Origin: Dasypus novemcinctus
Taxonomy: Eukaryota; Chordata; Mammalia; Cingulata; Dasypodidae
Assembly: GCF_030445035.2 (NCBI RefSeq)
Contig: NC_080675.1
Coordinates: 70,138,544 to 70,202,543 of the forward strand
Direction of reading: 5' to 3'
DNA: 64,000 bases
How positions within the stretch are numbered: the stretch's first letter is position 1; the number at the start of each line of letters is the position of its first letter. A program made the position numbers and the translations under genes. Under the pieces are notes generated by a model, which worked only from the letters and a program-made list of their open reading frames with translations, had not been told where the DNA came from and ran no database searches. Positions 25,316 through 40,330 of the stretch are shown one piece after another.

Positions 25316-25639
25316 AAAATGCAAAGAAATTAAATATCTTTCATAAGTCAATCACTAACTAAAACTAGATTAATTTACCGCAAACTGTTTTTAGCTATTT
25401 GACTGGCAAAATCCAAAATTCTCACAAATAGTCTGTTGGTGAGCTCAAGGGATAAAAGTCACTTTCCTTTGTTAATGGTTAAAGGGAAAAATGACGCATA
25501 TCTTCAGTTATATCTGCACATATCTAAGATGAAGCATGTGTACCCTATTCATAGAGCTATTCCTTGAAATGGCAGAAGAAGAAAAACACTAAAAAATTAT
25601 TAAGTCCCTAAGTGGAGACCAATTATATAATTTATGATA

Positions 25640-25845
25640 CAACAGCAGTCCTCCAAATGTGGTGCACAGACCCTTGGGGGGTTATCAAGAGACTTTCAGG
25701 GGATGTATTAATATAAGACTAGAAACATTTTAATAATAAAATGAAATGTCACTTGCCTCTTTCTCAGTCTTAATGTGTGCACTTTGTTCCAAAGTTAATG
25801 GTTGATAAAATGCTGGTGTTGCACCAAACTGTACTAAGAATATAA
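25640..25845 (+). mobile_element. hAT-like DNA transposon fossil
   Basis: Starts near 'cagcagtcctccaaatgtgg', then cagacccttggggggttatc and 'gagactttcaggggatgt', the order seen in old mammalian hAT non-autonomous elements. A related-looking fragment is at 36165-36300. Assignment by memory of consensus only. Confidence 0.4.
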
Positions 25846-25853
25846 TTAATTAC

Positions 25854-26505
25854 TGTTTTAGGTTGCCAAAGGGCTGCCAATGCAAAGTACTAGAAATATG
25901 TTGGCTTTTATCATGGGGATTTATTTGGGGTCAAAGCCAAAAGTTCTGAGTCCATGAAATGTCTAAATTAAGGCAACATCTGTGTGCTTTCTCACCAAAG
26001 TTAGTTACTGTTGATCCTGTTTTTTGGCCATGTGGCAAATCAGGAGAGACACTGATCTCTGCTGAGGTCTCTACCTTCCTCTCCAGGATACCTTCTCTTT
26101 AGCCCAGTTCCAGGAGCTCAACTTTGAGCATCTAGGCAAAGGCTTCTCTCTTTCCAGGCCTCCTCTATCAGTCTCTGCTTTCTTCGTAGTTCAGCTGCAA
26201 GCTTTCAGGCTTATGGCTCATCTTTCCCTGGGCCTAACTCTTTGAGCTTCTCTGGGGCTTCTCCCCTTGCAGCTCAGCTGTGGGCAAACTGGAGGCCTTT
26301 CTCTTACATTGCAGGATCAAATATGGCAGTTCCCTTTTCCTGTGTGTCTATCTCGCTGTGTCTTTGTTTTAAATCAGACCCCGAAAGAGGGTAGAGACTC
26401 AACCTGAGTTTTGCCTCACAGAGCTAGTGCAATCAAAAAGGTCTCACAGCCACACAGTGAATTAATTTTTTGGGGGGCCTCATAAAAGAACTTCAAACTA
26501 TCACA
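25854..26505 (-). mobile_element. Xenarthran LTR (652 bp) with 5-bp TSD
   Basis: Flanked by the direct repeat ATTAC at 25849-25853 and 26506-26510. On the minus strand it runs TGTGATAGTTTGAAG... to ...CTAAAACA, i.e. TG...CA. Near its 3' end, at about 25917-25930 on the plus strand, is the complement of AATAAATCCCC, the poly(A) signal shared with the other copies. The 5-bp duplication fits ERVL/MaLR or gamma-like LTRs. No viral gene is attached, so it is a solo LTR. Confidence 0.75.
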
Positions 26506-26510
26506 ATTAC

Positions 26511-27534
26511 TAATGCTATAAATTCCCATATGTACACAATTTTTATGACTGAATAAGAAGTGCACCTAAAGCACTTCTTAATGTTGAAGTGCAATGGTAG
26601 TCTGAAGAAAAGCAGTCATTTGAATGCAATAGAATTACCGTTTTCCACAGATTACATTATTGTATATATTGAAAAAAAAATCTTGTCATTAATCAATGAA
26701 ACTATGTAAATTATATGTAAACAAAACAATTAACATTGATTTTAAAATCCACAACAGCACCAAATAGATCAAATAACCAGTAATTCTAATAAAATTATGT
26801 AAGAGTTCTACATGAAAAACATGCAGAGGAAAATTAAATAAAATCTAAATAAATGCAAATATATCCCATAAACCAAGGTTTGGAAATCCCAATAATGTTA
26901 AGAAGTTTTCTTTTAAAATTGACTTTTGGATTCAGTTGACTCCTAGTAACATATCAGCAGTGTGTGAATGCATGTGGTTATGTGTTTTAAAACTGTCAAA
27001 CTGATTCTAGAAATTATTTAGAAATGTAAAAGATATAAAGAATCAAGGCCTTTTTGTAAAGACGAATAATGTGGAGGACTTAAACTACTATAGCCTAGCC
27101 AAGTTGACACATTAAATTAAGCATCATACTAAGTTAGGTTTTCAAACTTTGCTCTCCAATTATATGTTCTGTTTCATTTGTTATCATATTTCAAAATTTT
27201 AAAAAACTATTGATGTATATCATTTTTTTTGTCTTTGATAAGATAAATTATGTCTATATCATCTACATTAAGTTTTCATAACCTTGGTGCTATTGTCATT
27301 TTGGACCACATAAGTTCGAATTCCTTGCCACTGTACATACAGGGCAACACCTATTACAGTGATGAAAAGCAAAATGTCAAAAACAAAGTTTCACAATATT
27401 TTTCATTTTTTAATACAATTTATTTTTACTTATTTTTTCTAAGTTAGTATGTAAACTATTTCTAATCTTTAAACCTATTACTACTATTTCATTTTCCTAT
27501 TAATTGAATTTGGCAATATATTAGGCTTTATTTT
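26511..27534. other. No gene; small L1M sense fragment at 26985-27100
   Basis: Only the stretch 26985-27100 is recognisable: 'ttctagaaattatttagaaatg' is the sense L1 ORF2 piece that ends in 'aggacttaaactactatag'. Everything else is AT-rich and unassigned. Confidence 0.45.
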
Positions 27535-27928
27535 TGAAGATGTTTTGGACCACAGGGGGTTCAACTATGGCAGAGGAGGAATGCTGGTGTGGAGTATTAT
27601 TGATGGGGGATACATGGTTGGGAGGGAGTTCTCCAGGGCATGTATATAGGGTATATAAAATGTTCAGATATTCGTTGGGCATTTTCATAGTAGTTACAGT
27701 TACAAAGGACAACTGAGGAAGTGAGGAGTTCCTAGCCAGCTGTCACATTCCCCAACGGAACAGCAACAATCCCCCAAACGCCAGGGCAAAGACCAGTGAA
27801 GATGGATGCTCCAATGATGAGCCGTGATACTAATGACTATACTATGCTTATGAGCCTGAAACATGAACTGGGCCTACAACTGCAGAGTCCCTAAGAGTAA
27901 CCTCCTGAGAGCCTCCACTTCGCTCAAA

Positions 27929-30343
<2,415 letters not shown>

Positions 30344-30965
30344 ATGTGGCCACTCTCTAAGGCCACTCTTTAAGCCAAACTCAGCATGTAAATGCATTAC
30401 CTTCCCCCCAACATGGGACATGACTTCTGGGGATGAGTCTCCCTGGCACAGAGGGATTACTACCAATCACTACCTGATGATGCAACTAGAAAAAGACCTT
30501 GAATAAAAGGGGGAAAAGGTAAACACAAATGAGTTTATATGGCTAATAGACTTCAAAATGTGTCAGGAGGTCATCAGAGGGGTCATGCTTATGCATATCT
30601 CAGCAGGACCCCAGAGACAGTCAAAGTAGGTACAGCCCCAGGTACAGGAAATAGGGGTTTATGCCCCTGAGGGCTATGCAGACACACAGGTTCTACAGTC
30701 ATGGCAGAGGGTTCTGGAATTCAGTGCCTTGTCAGTGGGCCCTACTTTGGAATTTGTGTTCCTGAGTGTGATGGAGTTGGACTCAGATGTGAACTTTTTA
30801 CACATGCCTTTTCAGTCACTTTTACTGAGCCTGTGGTTAGTGCTGGGTTTGGTGTATACCCAGGAAACTTGAATCTCTGGACTGGCCATGTGCCATCTGG
30901 GCCCTGAGCTTCAGCAAGAGTTGCAACTCCTACTATCCAGTTTGTTGGACTTGCACAAGTTGATA

Positions 30966-33900
30966 AACACTCCTTGTTTTTCTTTCTCTCTGAGGTTATT
31001 ATCTCATAGAGTCATAATTTAGAGTTACTTATCTCAAGAAAACATTGCAAGTTAAATATCTAAAATATTTAGCTACTTCTTTAAACTTTTTATAAGTGAT
31101 GGGAATTATATTTGTTTATATATTTATTAAGAAATTATATTTGAACCAAAGTATGAAGAGATGAGGAACATAGATATTGGACATTTTGATTCTCATTTCA
31201 GCAGCAGTTTTATCTTCTCACATTTATAGCAGCTCTAAGGTTTATATTATATTAAGTCACACCGTTGATTTGAAATTAACCTCTGTTTCTTTCTAAACTA
31301 GTGATTCTCAATGCAGATACCTTCTTACACCCCTCACATGCAGTCATAAATGGCTTCATGGGCATCTACTCTCTACAGTCATAAAGGATCCTTCTGTTAG
31401 AAGGACCCATGATTTGTTTAGTGTTCTGCTGTCACTCTCTTGAAATTCTTAGTGAAAGTTGAACAAGGAATAATAGGTTTTCATTTTGCACTGGGCTTTG
31501 AAAATTGTGTAGTGAGCCATGGCCTCTGGAGTTGATTTGGAAAGAGTAGTCATGTTTCACTGTCATGAATGAAGGTTCTTAGAAATATTGAGAAAATGTA
31601 CCACTTCAAATACCAAAAGTGCCTATATTAAGAATTAACCTAAGCCAATCAGTATAATTTAATCTTCTTTGTCAGATTGTTGGATAAAAATATGTGCCTG
31701 AGCCAACAATATCATGTCATCTCTTTGCTGGAGTTACTGATTAACAGGTGGGTATAGAATGAAGCATTGGATTTCTGCTTAATGATGGTTGAAATCCATA
31801 TCTCCTCTGTCTCCCTTTAGAGGTAAACAAAAAGTTTTTACTGTAGTAAAATCTAGTGATATGAGCTACTTTAATATATACTGAATTTGACTTTTGGTCA
31901 AATGGCAGTAATACAATGGTATTGCATACAAATGGTAGTAATGATGATAGTTTGATACAAAGAGTACAGATTTTTCAAAGAAAAAGTATACCATCAGAAA
32001 AACTGGCTGTTTTAAAGATGTTAAAGCAGCAGGCGCTGATGTCACCAATGTTAAAGATGGTTGGTTGTCCTGATTAGGTAGTTATGAAACATTTGGTGTC
32101 TCTTTTTGCCCTTGTAATTATAACACAAGTCACTTAATGTAACACACGAACATAGGTAATGTTAGCAATGACTGTTAGAGTTAGCAATTTTGCACAGTGC
32201 TATAATTAGCTTTATGATAAATACATTGGTAATATATACATTTGATTAATTATTTCAACTTCAAAGAACCTAGTACAGGCAATCATTAAACATGCAGAAA
32301 CAATTTTGGAAATTTTAACAAAAATATTAATTGAAATATTTATGTAAAACCTAAATATTAAAAAATGTATCTTTATTCAAATAATTGTTTAATATATAAT
32401 TTTTAAGATGTTACCTTATCTTTAATTATATGTGAAAATGTTCAAATGTTCAGTGCTCATTTTTTTAAAAAGGAAAATGGGCATCTAGTTAGGATAGCAA
32501 AGTAAGAAGGAACAACTCATTCCAAACTTGCTGATTTATGAATAAATAAATATGTTACTCAGATTTTTAAAATCTTGAACATCCATGATAAATGAATACA
32601 GAATATGGCTTTACCATCAGTTAGATGCATTGAGGAATTTCCACAAAGAATATACAAAATATGTCCAGAAGAAAATAACTCTGTATATGCAAACACAGAA
32701 CACACTTCCCACTGAATATACATAGCCCCTAGTAATTAACCAGTTGTAACCCTAATATTTACTCAAATGTCATTTGTACTGTTAACTTTCCAAGGCCTTA
32801 ACTCCATCCCTGAAGACCAGCTTTAAACAAATATACGCAGCAAGCTACATATTTAAGATGAGTAAACAGTTAAAAGAATAGCAAGAATAGGATTCCATCT
32901 TCATGTTATTTTGAAATATATAATGACATTCTGAGTTATTTCAATAACCTAATATCAATAAATTATTGGAGTAAATATTATGCTATCTGCAAACTTAATA
33001 TGCAAAAACTGTAAACTTAATATGCAAAAAGATTCAAAGTAAAGAGGTATCAAAAAATAGAGAATGTGACCAGACTCTCAGGAGGAGGATAAAATAATGA
33101 TACTTATATTTATTGATAAGGAAATTTTCTATCATCAATTCCAGTATTTTAACACAAAAATAAGCTAACATTGAAATTTTCAAAATTTTATTATTAATTC
33201 TCTCTCAGGAGCATATTTTTATAGAAACAATCCCACTCTGCATAAGAACAATAAATTTAAGTCTAAAGAATCTTTGCTACATTAAAATCATATTGGAATC
33301 ATTTGAAATGCAGTTGCTTCCTTTGTCTATGCAGGAAAGGGTAGTCTGGCAAGGCCACTCAGATTAGGTGGCTTTTGAGTTGTCATGTAGAACTGAATAT
33401 AAATATAAACATATAAATGGATAAAAAGTAAAGAAAAATTGCTAAATTTAGTAACATAGGAATACCAAGGCAAGAAAACCTAGTAAATTTTCTAAATATG
33501 TATTTTATTCTTGGTCTAATGTTGGAAGAAATAGGAATTACCCATGGAATATAGCACTTGGAAATGAAAGAGCATCTGGTTTTCTTCCATCAATTATATC
33601 TGTCCATTCTTTTCATGCTTACTGTCTTCACACCACCATATTCGAGATGTCTTTGTTTTTCTTGCCTCCTGAAAACTGTTATTTTGAGTCTTCTGCCTAT
33701 AATCGACTCTGTATATAAACAATAACTGGAGTTATGTTTGGATTGAATTTCAGAACAGCATCTTGAAGTTCATACAACTAATATCACCTTCTCATCCATG
33801 GAGAAATGATGCAGAAATACATTCAGTCACTGGTTCAATTTCTCAGAGACAGTAACAGAGCAGGAGCCCCTACTACTGCTTGCCAGTTCCTAAAACAGTA

Positions 33901-35400
33901 ATCTTCCCACTCATATTAAACATTTTCTACCTTAGTAAACTTCCTACTTCTATTAAACAAATGAATTCAGTATGTCTTACTTCCTGGTTGTTCCAAAAAA
34001 TACTGCCTTAATTCTCACCTCAGAGTTTTCCCTATAGAGGTGTCCTTTGCCTGGAGGACCTCTTCACCACCAGTGAAGTAATCAGTGATCTAGTTGCAGC
34101 CCATCTTGCAGCCTTTCATGACCCCTCTGCCATCAGAGGTCTCTTTCTATAGCCAATCTGCCTTGATGCTTCCTGATGGGACAGGGCTTTGAAAATCCCT
34201 CAATATCCTGCTTTGTTTTGAATATTATGTTCCCTGTGTGGCAGTGATGCTGAATACCCCCAATTCCAAAATTCTCAATCTGCCTTGTTTTCACAATGTT
34301 GTGCTTATCTCTGGATTCTGCAATTTTGCTTAGGACTTGCATTGCAAGTTATAACCCAGTAAAGCTTATTCCAATTCCCTATGCCTATTCACTCCCATTT
34401 TTAAGCCACAGCAATAATAGTCTGTATGACCAATGAGTAAAGAGATAGATGTAGAAATGTATATATTGTCATTTGGGTTACATAAAATTTCCCCATTCAT
34501 TTTCAATGAAAAAATCCAATTTTTTATACCTATGACTCTACTTTTATTTTTAAAATTACTCTTTTATGGATTACATCAAACTTCAAAATGCTTACTTCTT
34601 AGTATAAGAACTGATTCTGTAAGAATCACTTACACAGAAGATTTCTGCTTTTATGTGTACTGATAGTGGAATATTAATTGCTAATAATTAAGTACAATCT
34701 GTTTATGGCAATTTAAAAGCACAGGCAGCAGTGTGACGACCTTGAATGGGATCTAGAAAGTTGATTGCACAGGATTCTTGAGTGTAACACTTGTACAGCC
34801 AAGTTATTTTAGATGGGGAAATTATTCTCCATACTGTTAATCTGGAAAAGTGACTAAAGTAATAGTTTATCACTGCTTTTAGAGAAAACTATCATCATAT
34901 GTGTATGAAAGCAACATTTTAGCTAGATTAATATTAATCTATGTTTTGGATTATTTTTGAATTACTGAACATTATACAGTTCCTCACATTTTTAAATAAC
35001 CAATAATTTGGATTAATGTGATCCAGTGGTTAAGAGAAGTTTTATCAAACTTCATGTAGTTACAATAGAGCAGGTGCTTATTATGTGCTATTGTCCTTTC
35101 CTTTTTTATCAGAAAAAGAAAACATGGATGTTGAAGCATCATAGCCAGAGGTTGCATTTGAGAACCCAGACTCCGGAATCCACTTCCACTACTTGCTAAC
35201 CCAATATATTAGGACTCAGAAAACAGTAATGAGTCGATCATAATATTTGTTATTAGTAACAGAGCTCCAGAGTTTGTAAAGGAATTAGGAATGGAAATAA
35301 CACAGGGCCCCAGTAGAGGAGGGTCTAGAGTAAAAGACAGGAAAGTCAAGGCAGGGTCACAAACTCAGGAGGCAAGCCTCTAGATTTCTTAGATTAGATC
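30966..35400. other. No gene; mostly unassigned
   Basis: 31285-31520 may be an ancient DNA-transposon or SINE fossil (begins 'agtgattctcaatgcag', contains 'cattttgcactgggcttt'). 34020-34180 has L2-like text ('tgtcctttgcctggaggacc'). A small tandem of 'gtaaacttaatatgcaaaaa' lies near 32990-33030. No exon signals found. Confidence 0.4.
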
Positions 35401-37560
35401 CCATGGGGGCTTTAGAAACAAAAAATAAGATAAAACTCAATTATTAGAAAAACACCTTTTCTAGGTTTATGGTTCAGGAGCTGGGACATGTGGAGGCATT
35501 GGGGTGAAGCCAGGATGTACCCCATTAACCTCTAATTTGCCAACCTATCAGCATAAAATTTAACACTGATATGTTTGGGAGCTCTGGTGGCTTCTTTCAT
35601 AAACCATTCACGGGGACCTTCCCACAAAACATTTGCCTCTTTAGTGGTCCCCACCCCTTTCATAATTTCCTTGCCAGCAGCAACTCCAATTGGCCTTTTA
35701 ATGTCTTTAGCACAGGTGACATGGAGATGAAACAGATGGAGACCTGGCTACTTTGGTGCCAAGGTAAGTCCCAGAACCACTGTACCCAGAGGGAAAGCTA
35801 CAGGACCCACATGTGGACATGAGCTGAGGGTGGCCCTGGGGAAAATATGTCATGATTCCCCAGTACTCATCAAGAGCACAAGGGGAGAGTCTTCATTAGG
35901 AGACCTGCCTACTCCTAACATCTCAATGCTCTTTTGGATTCTTCATTCTTTTTCTTCGATTTCCACCATACCCACATTTTTCCTCACTCTGCCACATTTT
36001 TCCTTGGGCAATATGAACATTTCCAGTATGAATGACTGAGTAATTCCTTTACCTGCAATAAAGTAATCAAGCCATATCCTGGCAAAGACTTGATAGGGAT
36101 GGAATTCCCCTCCAGATAGAGTACACCCAATGGGTGATATCATTGCCCAGTTCAAACATCCCCTAAGCCAGGGGTTCCATGGACCACTTTGCCAATCAGG
36201 GGAAAACCGCAGACCCCTTACTAAGTCCACACTATACAGTGTTTTAATACATCACATCTGCACCTACACATCCCCAAAATAATACTTTTTAAAATTTAAA
36301 TTAAAAGTCACTGCCCTAAGCTAATAGTCTGTTCTTCAACTTTACACCATCCATCCCAGAGCACATCATACACCATCCCCCCCACCAAATACAGTATATA
36401 TTTTGTGAAATGATAAAAGCCACAATGTTTTGGAAAGTGTTCCCATCTCTGAACTCCTTTACAGCTGGGTTGACTTGTGCTGAGGGGACAGTGGGGACAC
36501 CTGACCCAGGCCTGAGGTCAGTTTTCATATTTCCACTTTTGAATCCAGTTCTCATTGTATGGCTATAAACAAACCTGTGAACCACTTGAATATGTGAAGA
36601 GATGTCTTGCCCAAACTTATAAATAGCCTCTCCTCTTCTCAACCCAATTTGAAAGGCTCATTCCTCTGAACCACTCCTTCTATCACATACCCTTTCATTT
36701 AGAGGAAAAAAGAACAGAGAAAGGAAATTTCTTTGTGTGTCCCCACAAACCCACCACCTAGGGCTACCGTGTCCAGCAGTCAATAGTCAAGGTCATCACA
36801 CCTGTGTATGCAGCCATCACCATTCATGGACCTGCCTGCCCAGACTCTGGGCTTGAGAGAGGTTACATGATCATTGAACTTTTCATTGGGGCTGAGAGGA
36901 AAACAAGTCCCACAGTAGACTCCCTGGCTGTTCCCTGTGTATATACATAGATACAATAGCTCTAGAGTGTGTTCAGGGGTAGAAGAACTACAAGTGGTGG
37001 AATGTTTTCCATTTCATTGAGGCTAAACAAAAGAAGTGGAAAGCAGGGCCCATCTCCCCCATCTTCATCAGGAAAGAAAGGAGACTTGGGTGAAGGTGTC
37101 TTCTCTTCTCACAATAAATTGATAGGCATAGATTACTTCTACCCTTCTGAACTCAGCAATGAGGCAACCCCAGACTTCCCCTTCTCACACTGGAGATATG
37201 TGATGCTGCAGGTCTCCCATCTTCCTGGATGGCAATTTCTGTTTCTAGTAAACCTGTGTATCACCATCCATCCCATCCTTCTCAAGAAAGGGAGGATAGG
37301 GAGGAACTTCCTGAGGCAGGACTGTGGTTGGATCTCTATGAACTTTATAGATTCATAGAAATTTTAATGGATGCTTTTTGAAATTTTTAAAATGAAAAGG
37401 TAAGGAAAACATATTTTAAATGTAAGATATCTGAGCACATGAAAATGAACTGCCTGGTGGCAGTGGATGTGCAATGTCAGTATTAAATTCCCTCCATGAA
37501 CACGGGCTTCTTCTAGAGGCCAAAAGAGGCACCTAATAGGTGTTAAAACTACTACTTTAT
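35401..37560. other. Low-repeat region without a supported gene
   Basis: Less AT-rich than its surroundings and almost free of LINE sequence, apart from a hAT-like fragment at 36165-36300. Open frames of 83-129 codons (35571-35822, 36316-36642, 36969-37358) have no recognisable features. One small candidate exon is listed separately. This may be the 3' flank of the gene at 37714-40169 or hold exons I cannot see. Confidence 0.4.
35716..35763 (+). other. Candidate 48-nt exon
   Basis: A pyrimidine-leaning acceptor (ttttaatgtctttagcacag) ends at 35715 and a consensus donor AAG|GTAAGT lies at 35761-35769. The 48 nt between are a multiple of three and open in the frame DMEMKQMETWLLWCQ. Two good splice signals this close can occur by chance, and no neighbouring exon supports it. 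Confidence 0.15.
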
Positions 37561-37664
37561 TTAAGTTCAAGCTATTGGAATACCCTAAACCTCAACCCAA
37601 ATGTGGCAGAGATGGATACGACACTCTTATTTGAACAAAGAAGTATATTTTTAAAGAATTTTTT

Positions 37665-37670
37665 TTTATT
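37665..37670 (-). terminator. Poly(A) signal of the minus-strand gene
   Basis: Complement reads AATAAA (within ctaataaaaaaaa), 44 bp beyond the stop codon at 37714-37716. A second AATAAA complement lies at about 37557-37562. A very short 3' UTR would result from the first. Confidence 0.45.
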
Positions 37671-37713
37671 AGAACAGAAAAGGTGGTATGTGGCTGGGGG
37701 CGGGGAATAAGAT

Positions 37714-40169
37714 TTATGATTCCGTGGGGGAGACACAGGACATAAAGCATAGCAGGGGGAAGTGGTGACGGCGGTCTCGGGGACCTTGCACTCTTGGTAC
37801 ATGCTGGTGGGCCCTGATGGGAGTCATCAACTCCATGGGTGGAATGGTAGAACTATGGCTTGGATGCAGTTGCTGGGAGACTAACACTGACCTAGTGGAT
37901 TTCAATACAGCTTCATGGCTATTTCTTTTTCTCCCTAGACAAATCCACTGTAGCATACGGCTAACCCTCTTCCGATGTTTGCTTTCTTGACGTCCCTGTC
38001 CCTTTTTGGGCAAGAACTCGGGCATCAGACACTCTGTTGATCCCCCATCCTGAGAAGGGTCATCCATCATCTCTATTCCAAGGGAAAGCCCTGACCCTGA
38101 CTCTCTTTCTGGGTATTCTCCCAATGGGAAATCCTTGGGGTCCTCTTTTTCTGTATTTAGGTTTAAACTGGCATCTTCAACCATCCAAGAGGTGTTAACC
38201 TTAGAATCCCTTTGCTCCTGCAGGTCCAGGTTGCTCCCTCTGTCCTCTAGGTGGATATAGGGGCCCTGGGAATTGGCCATGTTTCCTCTATACACATTTG
38301 GGAACCAGGGCTCATAGTCCTCAGAAGACAAACTAGGTGAATTAGGGAACCCTTCAGCAGCACAGCCAGGAGGAGACTGGCTCTGTGGCTCTCCCTCCAG
38401 TTGGAGCTTTGGCTCACTATCAGGATAAACTTTCAGAGGTGATTTCCCTACATCCTGCTCCTCCATTAGGTTCAGTATTGTGGGGCATTCACCAGGTGAT
38501 ATATTCCTTATATTGAGCAATTCATCGATAAATTGTGAATCTGCAAAATCACTGACCCATGGGGAATCTCCTGATTTGGGTCTGGAGACAATGGTCTCCC
38601 TGGCCTTGATGGTTTCCTCATACAACTGCTCTGGTTGATCACCAGTGCTCAGGAAGGGAGGGGGCCCTGGGGTGTCCCCATCAATATCAGGTAAATCTAC
38701 AGTTTTTTCAGAATTGAGTCCACATTTCCATCTGCATTGTCTTGGAAATACTTCCTCCTTTTCTTTCTCCAACACCATCAGGATGTCCACTCTCCTTGTT
38801 CTATCAAGGGGCTCCTGAAGAAAATGCTGAAGGCCAAAGAAGCCACTTGATGCCCTATGACAGCATTCATGATATGCCCGGGGTAAGGCCTGTGAATGAT
38901 GAAGAGAAAGACACAATTTATGGAGAGCAGTGTGGGAAGGTGGAAAAGACAAGCTCTTGTCAGGTAACTGCCTCCAGGAGAAGGCTGAAATGAGCAAGCA
39001 TGAGTCCTCCAGGCCTGATATTGTTAGAACAGAAGGCTCTAATCCAAAGGGACACTGTGGAGTTGAGCTCTCTGGACCAGTGTTCAATAGAAAAGGAGGC
39101 AAGTCAGACTGAGTCAGTATAAGATGCATATGTGGTATTAGAGTGGAAGAGCAGGTGGTGGAGCATGGCAGGCGAGTGATTCGTGGGATTCATGGGATGG
39201 CAGACTTGGGGGAGAGAGTGATATCCTGAGATTGTGGGCCCAGCTAAGGACATCCTTCTCTTGACTCTGAATTGACCCAGAAAAAATGAGGGGCTGGGAC
39301 CCAGTTCTTACTGTCATTTCTTAGGCAAAGTGCAGACCTTCATTTCTCATAAACTATATGACTTTCTACCTAGAATGCAAAGAACAGTGTTCCTTTCTTT
39401 TAATTCTTTTAAAGGGAATAAAATGTTTTCTACTTTTCCTTCTTTGAAAATCTCAAAGAAGTACTTTATGCACATGATCCTCTATTGATACTGCAGTCAG
39501 TGCTCTGTGCTGAGGACAGTGTAATCTCCAATATTTAGGTGCCTGGGGGGCCTTGTAAGATTCTGCTCCAAGGCCAGAACTTGTGCTTAGCATCTGACCA
39601 AAGGCCTTCCAAGGCTCAGTCTCACTCTCTCAGGTCAGCTTCACCCAGAGACACCAGACTTGGGATGGAGAATGATGAATAATAATCATAGCGGCTGTTT
39701 GATGCTGACATTAAGAGACATTTCTCCCCCAAATATTTCCTATATTCTCTTAATAACCCAGCCCAGGGACCCTGAGTCACAGCACTTGAAATTTACCCTG
39801 GTGTTCTCTGCCACCCCCAAGGAGATAAGAGTGTGGATAGAAACCTCTCTGCTGCCTCACCCTGTTTCCCTAAAGAAAGGTTTTCATCTTTCCTTAGAGG
39901 GTCTATCTCTGTGGAAACAGAAATGATTTAGTGAAGTGGAAGGAGCAGAGAAAGCAAGAGTCCATCTATGATGGGGATTGGATCTGGGATTCCCTTACCT
40001 CGTCTCTGTCTCCATCTTCCTCAAATGTATTCATCTGGATTAAGAACAGAAGTAGGAAGAGCAATAACCCAGACAGTAACAACACATTGCATACAACCAT
40101 CCATGCAGAAGTACTTGTGCTCGTCCATGGGGCACTGTGGCTTCTCGGGAAGTAGAGATCTGTCTCCAT
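37714..40169 (-). CDS. Predicted two-exon single-pass membrane protein, about 448 aa, family uncertain
   Basis: Join of exon 1 (40169 to 39999, 57 codons) and exon 2 (38889 to 37714, 391 codons plus stop). The start ATG at 40167-40169 has an optimal context (gggaagATGg). Exon 1 encodes METDLYFPRSHSAPW, a Ser/Thr-rich stretch, then a hydrophobic helix VVCNVLLLSGLLLFLLLFLI (about residues 24-45), and an acidic end DGDRDE directly before the donor gag|gtaagg. Exon 2 follows a strong acceptor (tctttctcttcatcattcacag) and begins ALPRAYHECCHR in the same phase 0. The tail of about 390 residues is acidic, Pro/Ser-rich and probably disordered. Near the C-terminus is a basic-aromatic motif (KHRKRVSRMLQWICLGRKRN) and then a His/Cys-rich end (DRRHHFPLLCFMSC). 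There are no stops or frameshifts. The layout (short anchor, long disordered tail, FQWIF-like motif, HHxxC end) recalls SPATA31-type spermatid proteins, but this is a by-eye impression. An unspliced reading from ATG at 39129 would give 471 residues without the membrane helix. Confidence 0.6.
38890..39998 (-). other. Intron of the minus-strand gene (1109 nt)
   Basis: Begins GTAAGG at 39998-39993 and ends CACAG at 38890 after a pyrimidine tract of about 20 nt (both read on the minus strand). Phase 0 on both sides. It contains no L1 or SINE that I can recognise. Confidence 0.55.
39999..40169 (-). other. Exon 1: start codon and membrane anchor
   Basis: 171 coding nt. The frame is also open a little upstream of the ATG (to about 40181), but the only ATG with good context is at 40169. 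The hydrophobic run of about 20 residues with few charges before it and Asp/Glu after it predicts a signal anchor; topology is uncertain because both flanks are weakly charged. Confidence 0.55.
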
Positions 40170-40330
40170 CTTCCCCAGCACACACCTGCCTCAGGTAGCA
40201 CTGAGTACTGAGAGATGAGCCTGCGCTGCCTGGAGATACAGGCCCACATCACAGAGCCACAGAACACTCAGAGAGGGTGGGGGAGGGGCAGAGGGAGGGA
40301 CCAGGGCCCCTCCCCCACCTTAAAGACCCC
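40170..40330 (-). promoter_or_regulatory. Probable promoter or 5' UTR of the minus-strand gene
   Basis: Directly upstream of the start codon. It contains a GC-rich block with G/C-box-like sequence (gggggaggggcagaggga on the plus strand at about 40280-40298) and a TTTAA motif on the minus strand at about 40320. No transcription start can be assigned. Confidence 0.3.

Noticed and set aside
36969..37358. 129-codon plus-strand open frame downstream of the minus-strand gene
   Set aside because: No recognisable domain, no splice pattern and a composition that could be chance in a region with less AT; left unannotated as a gene.
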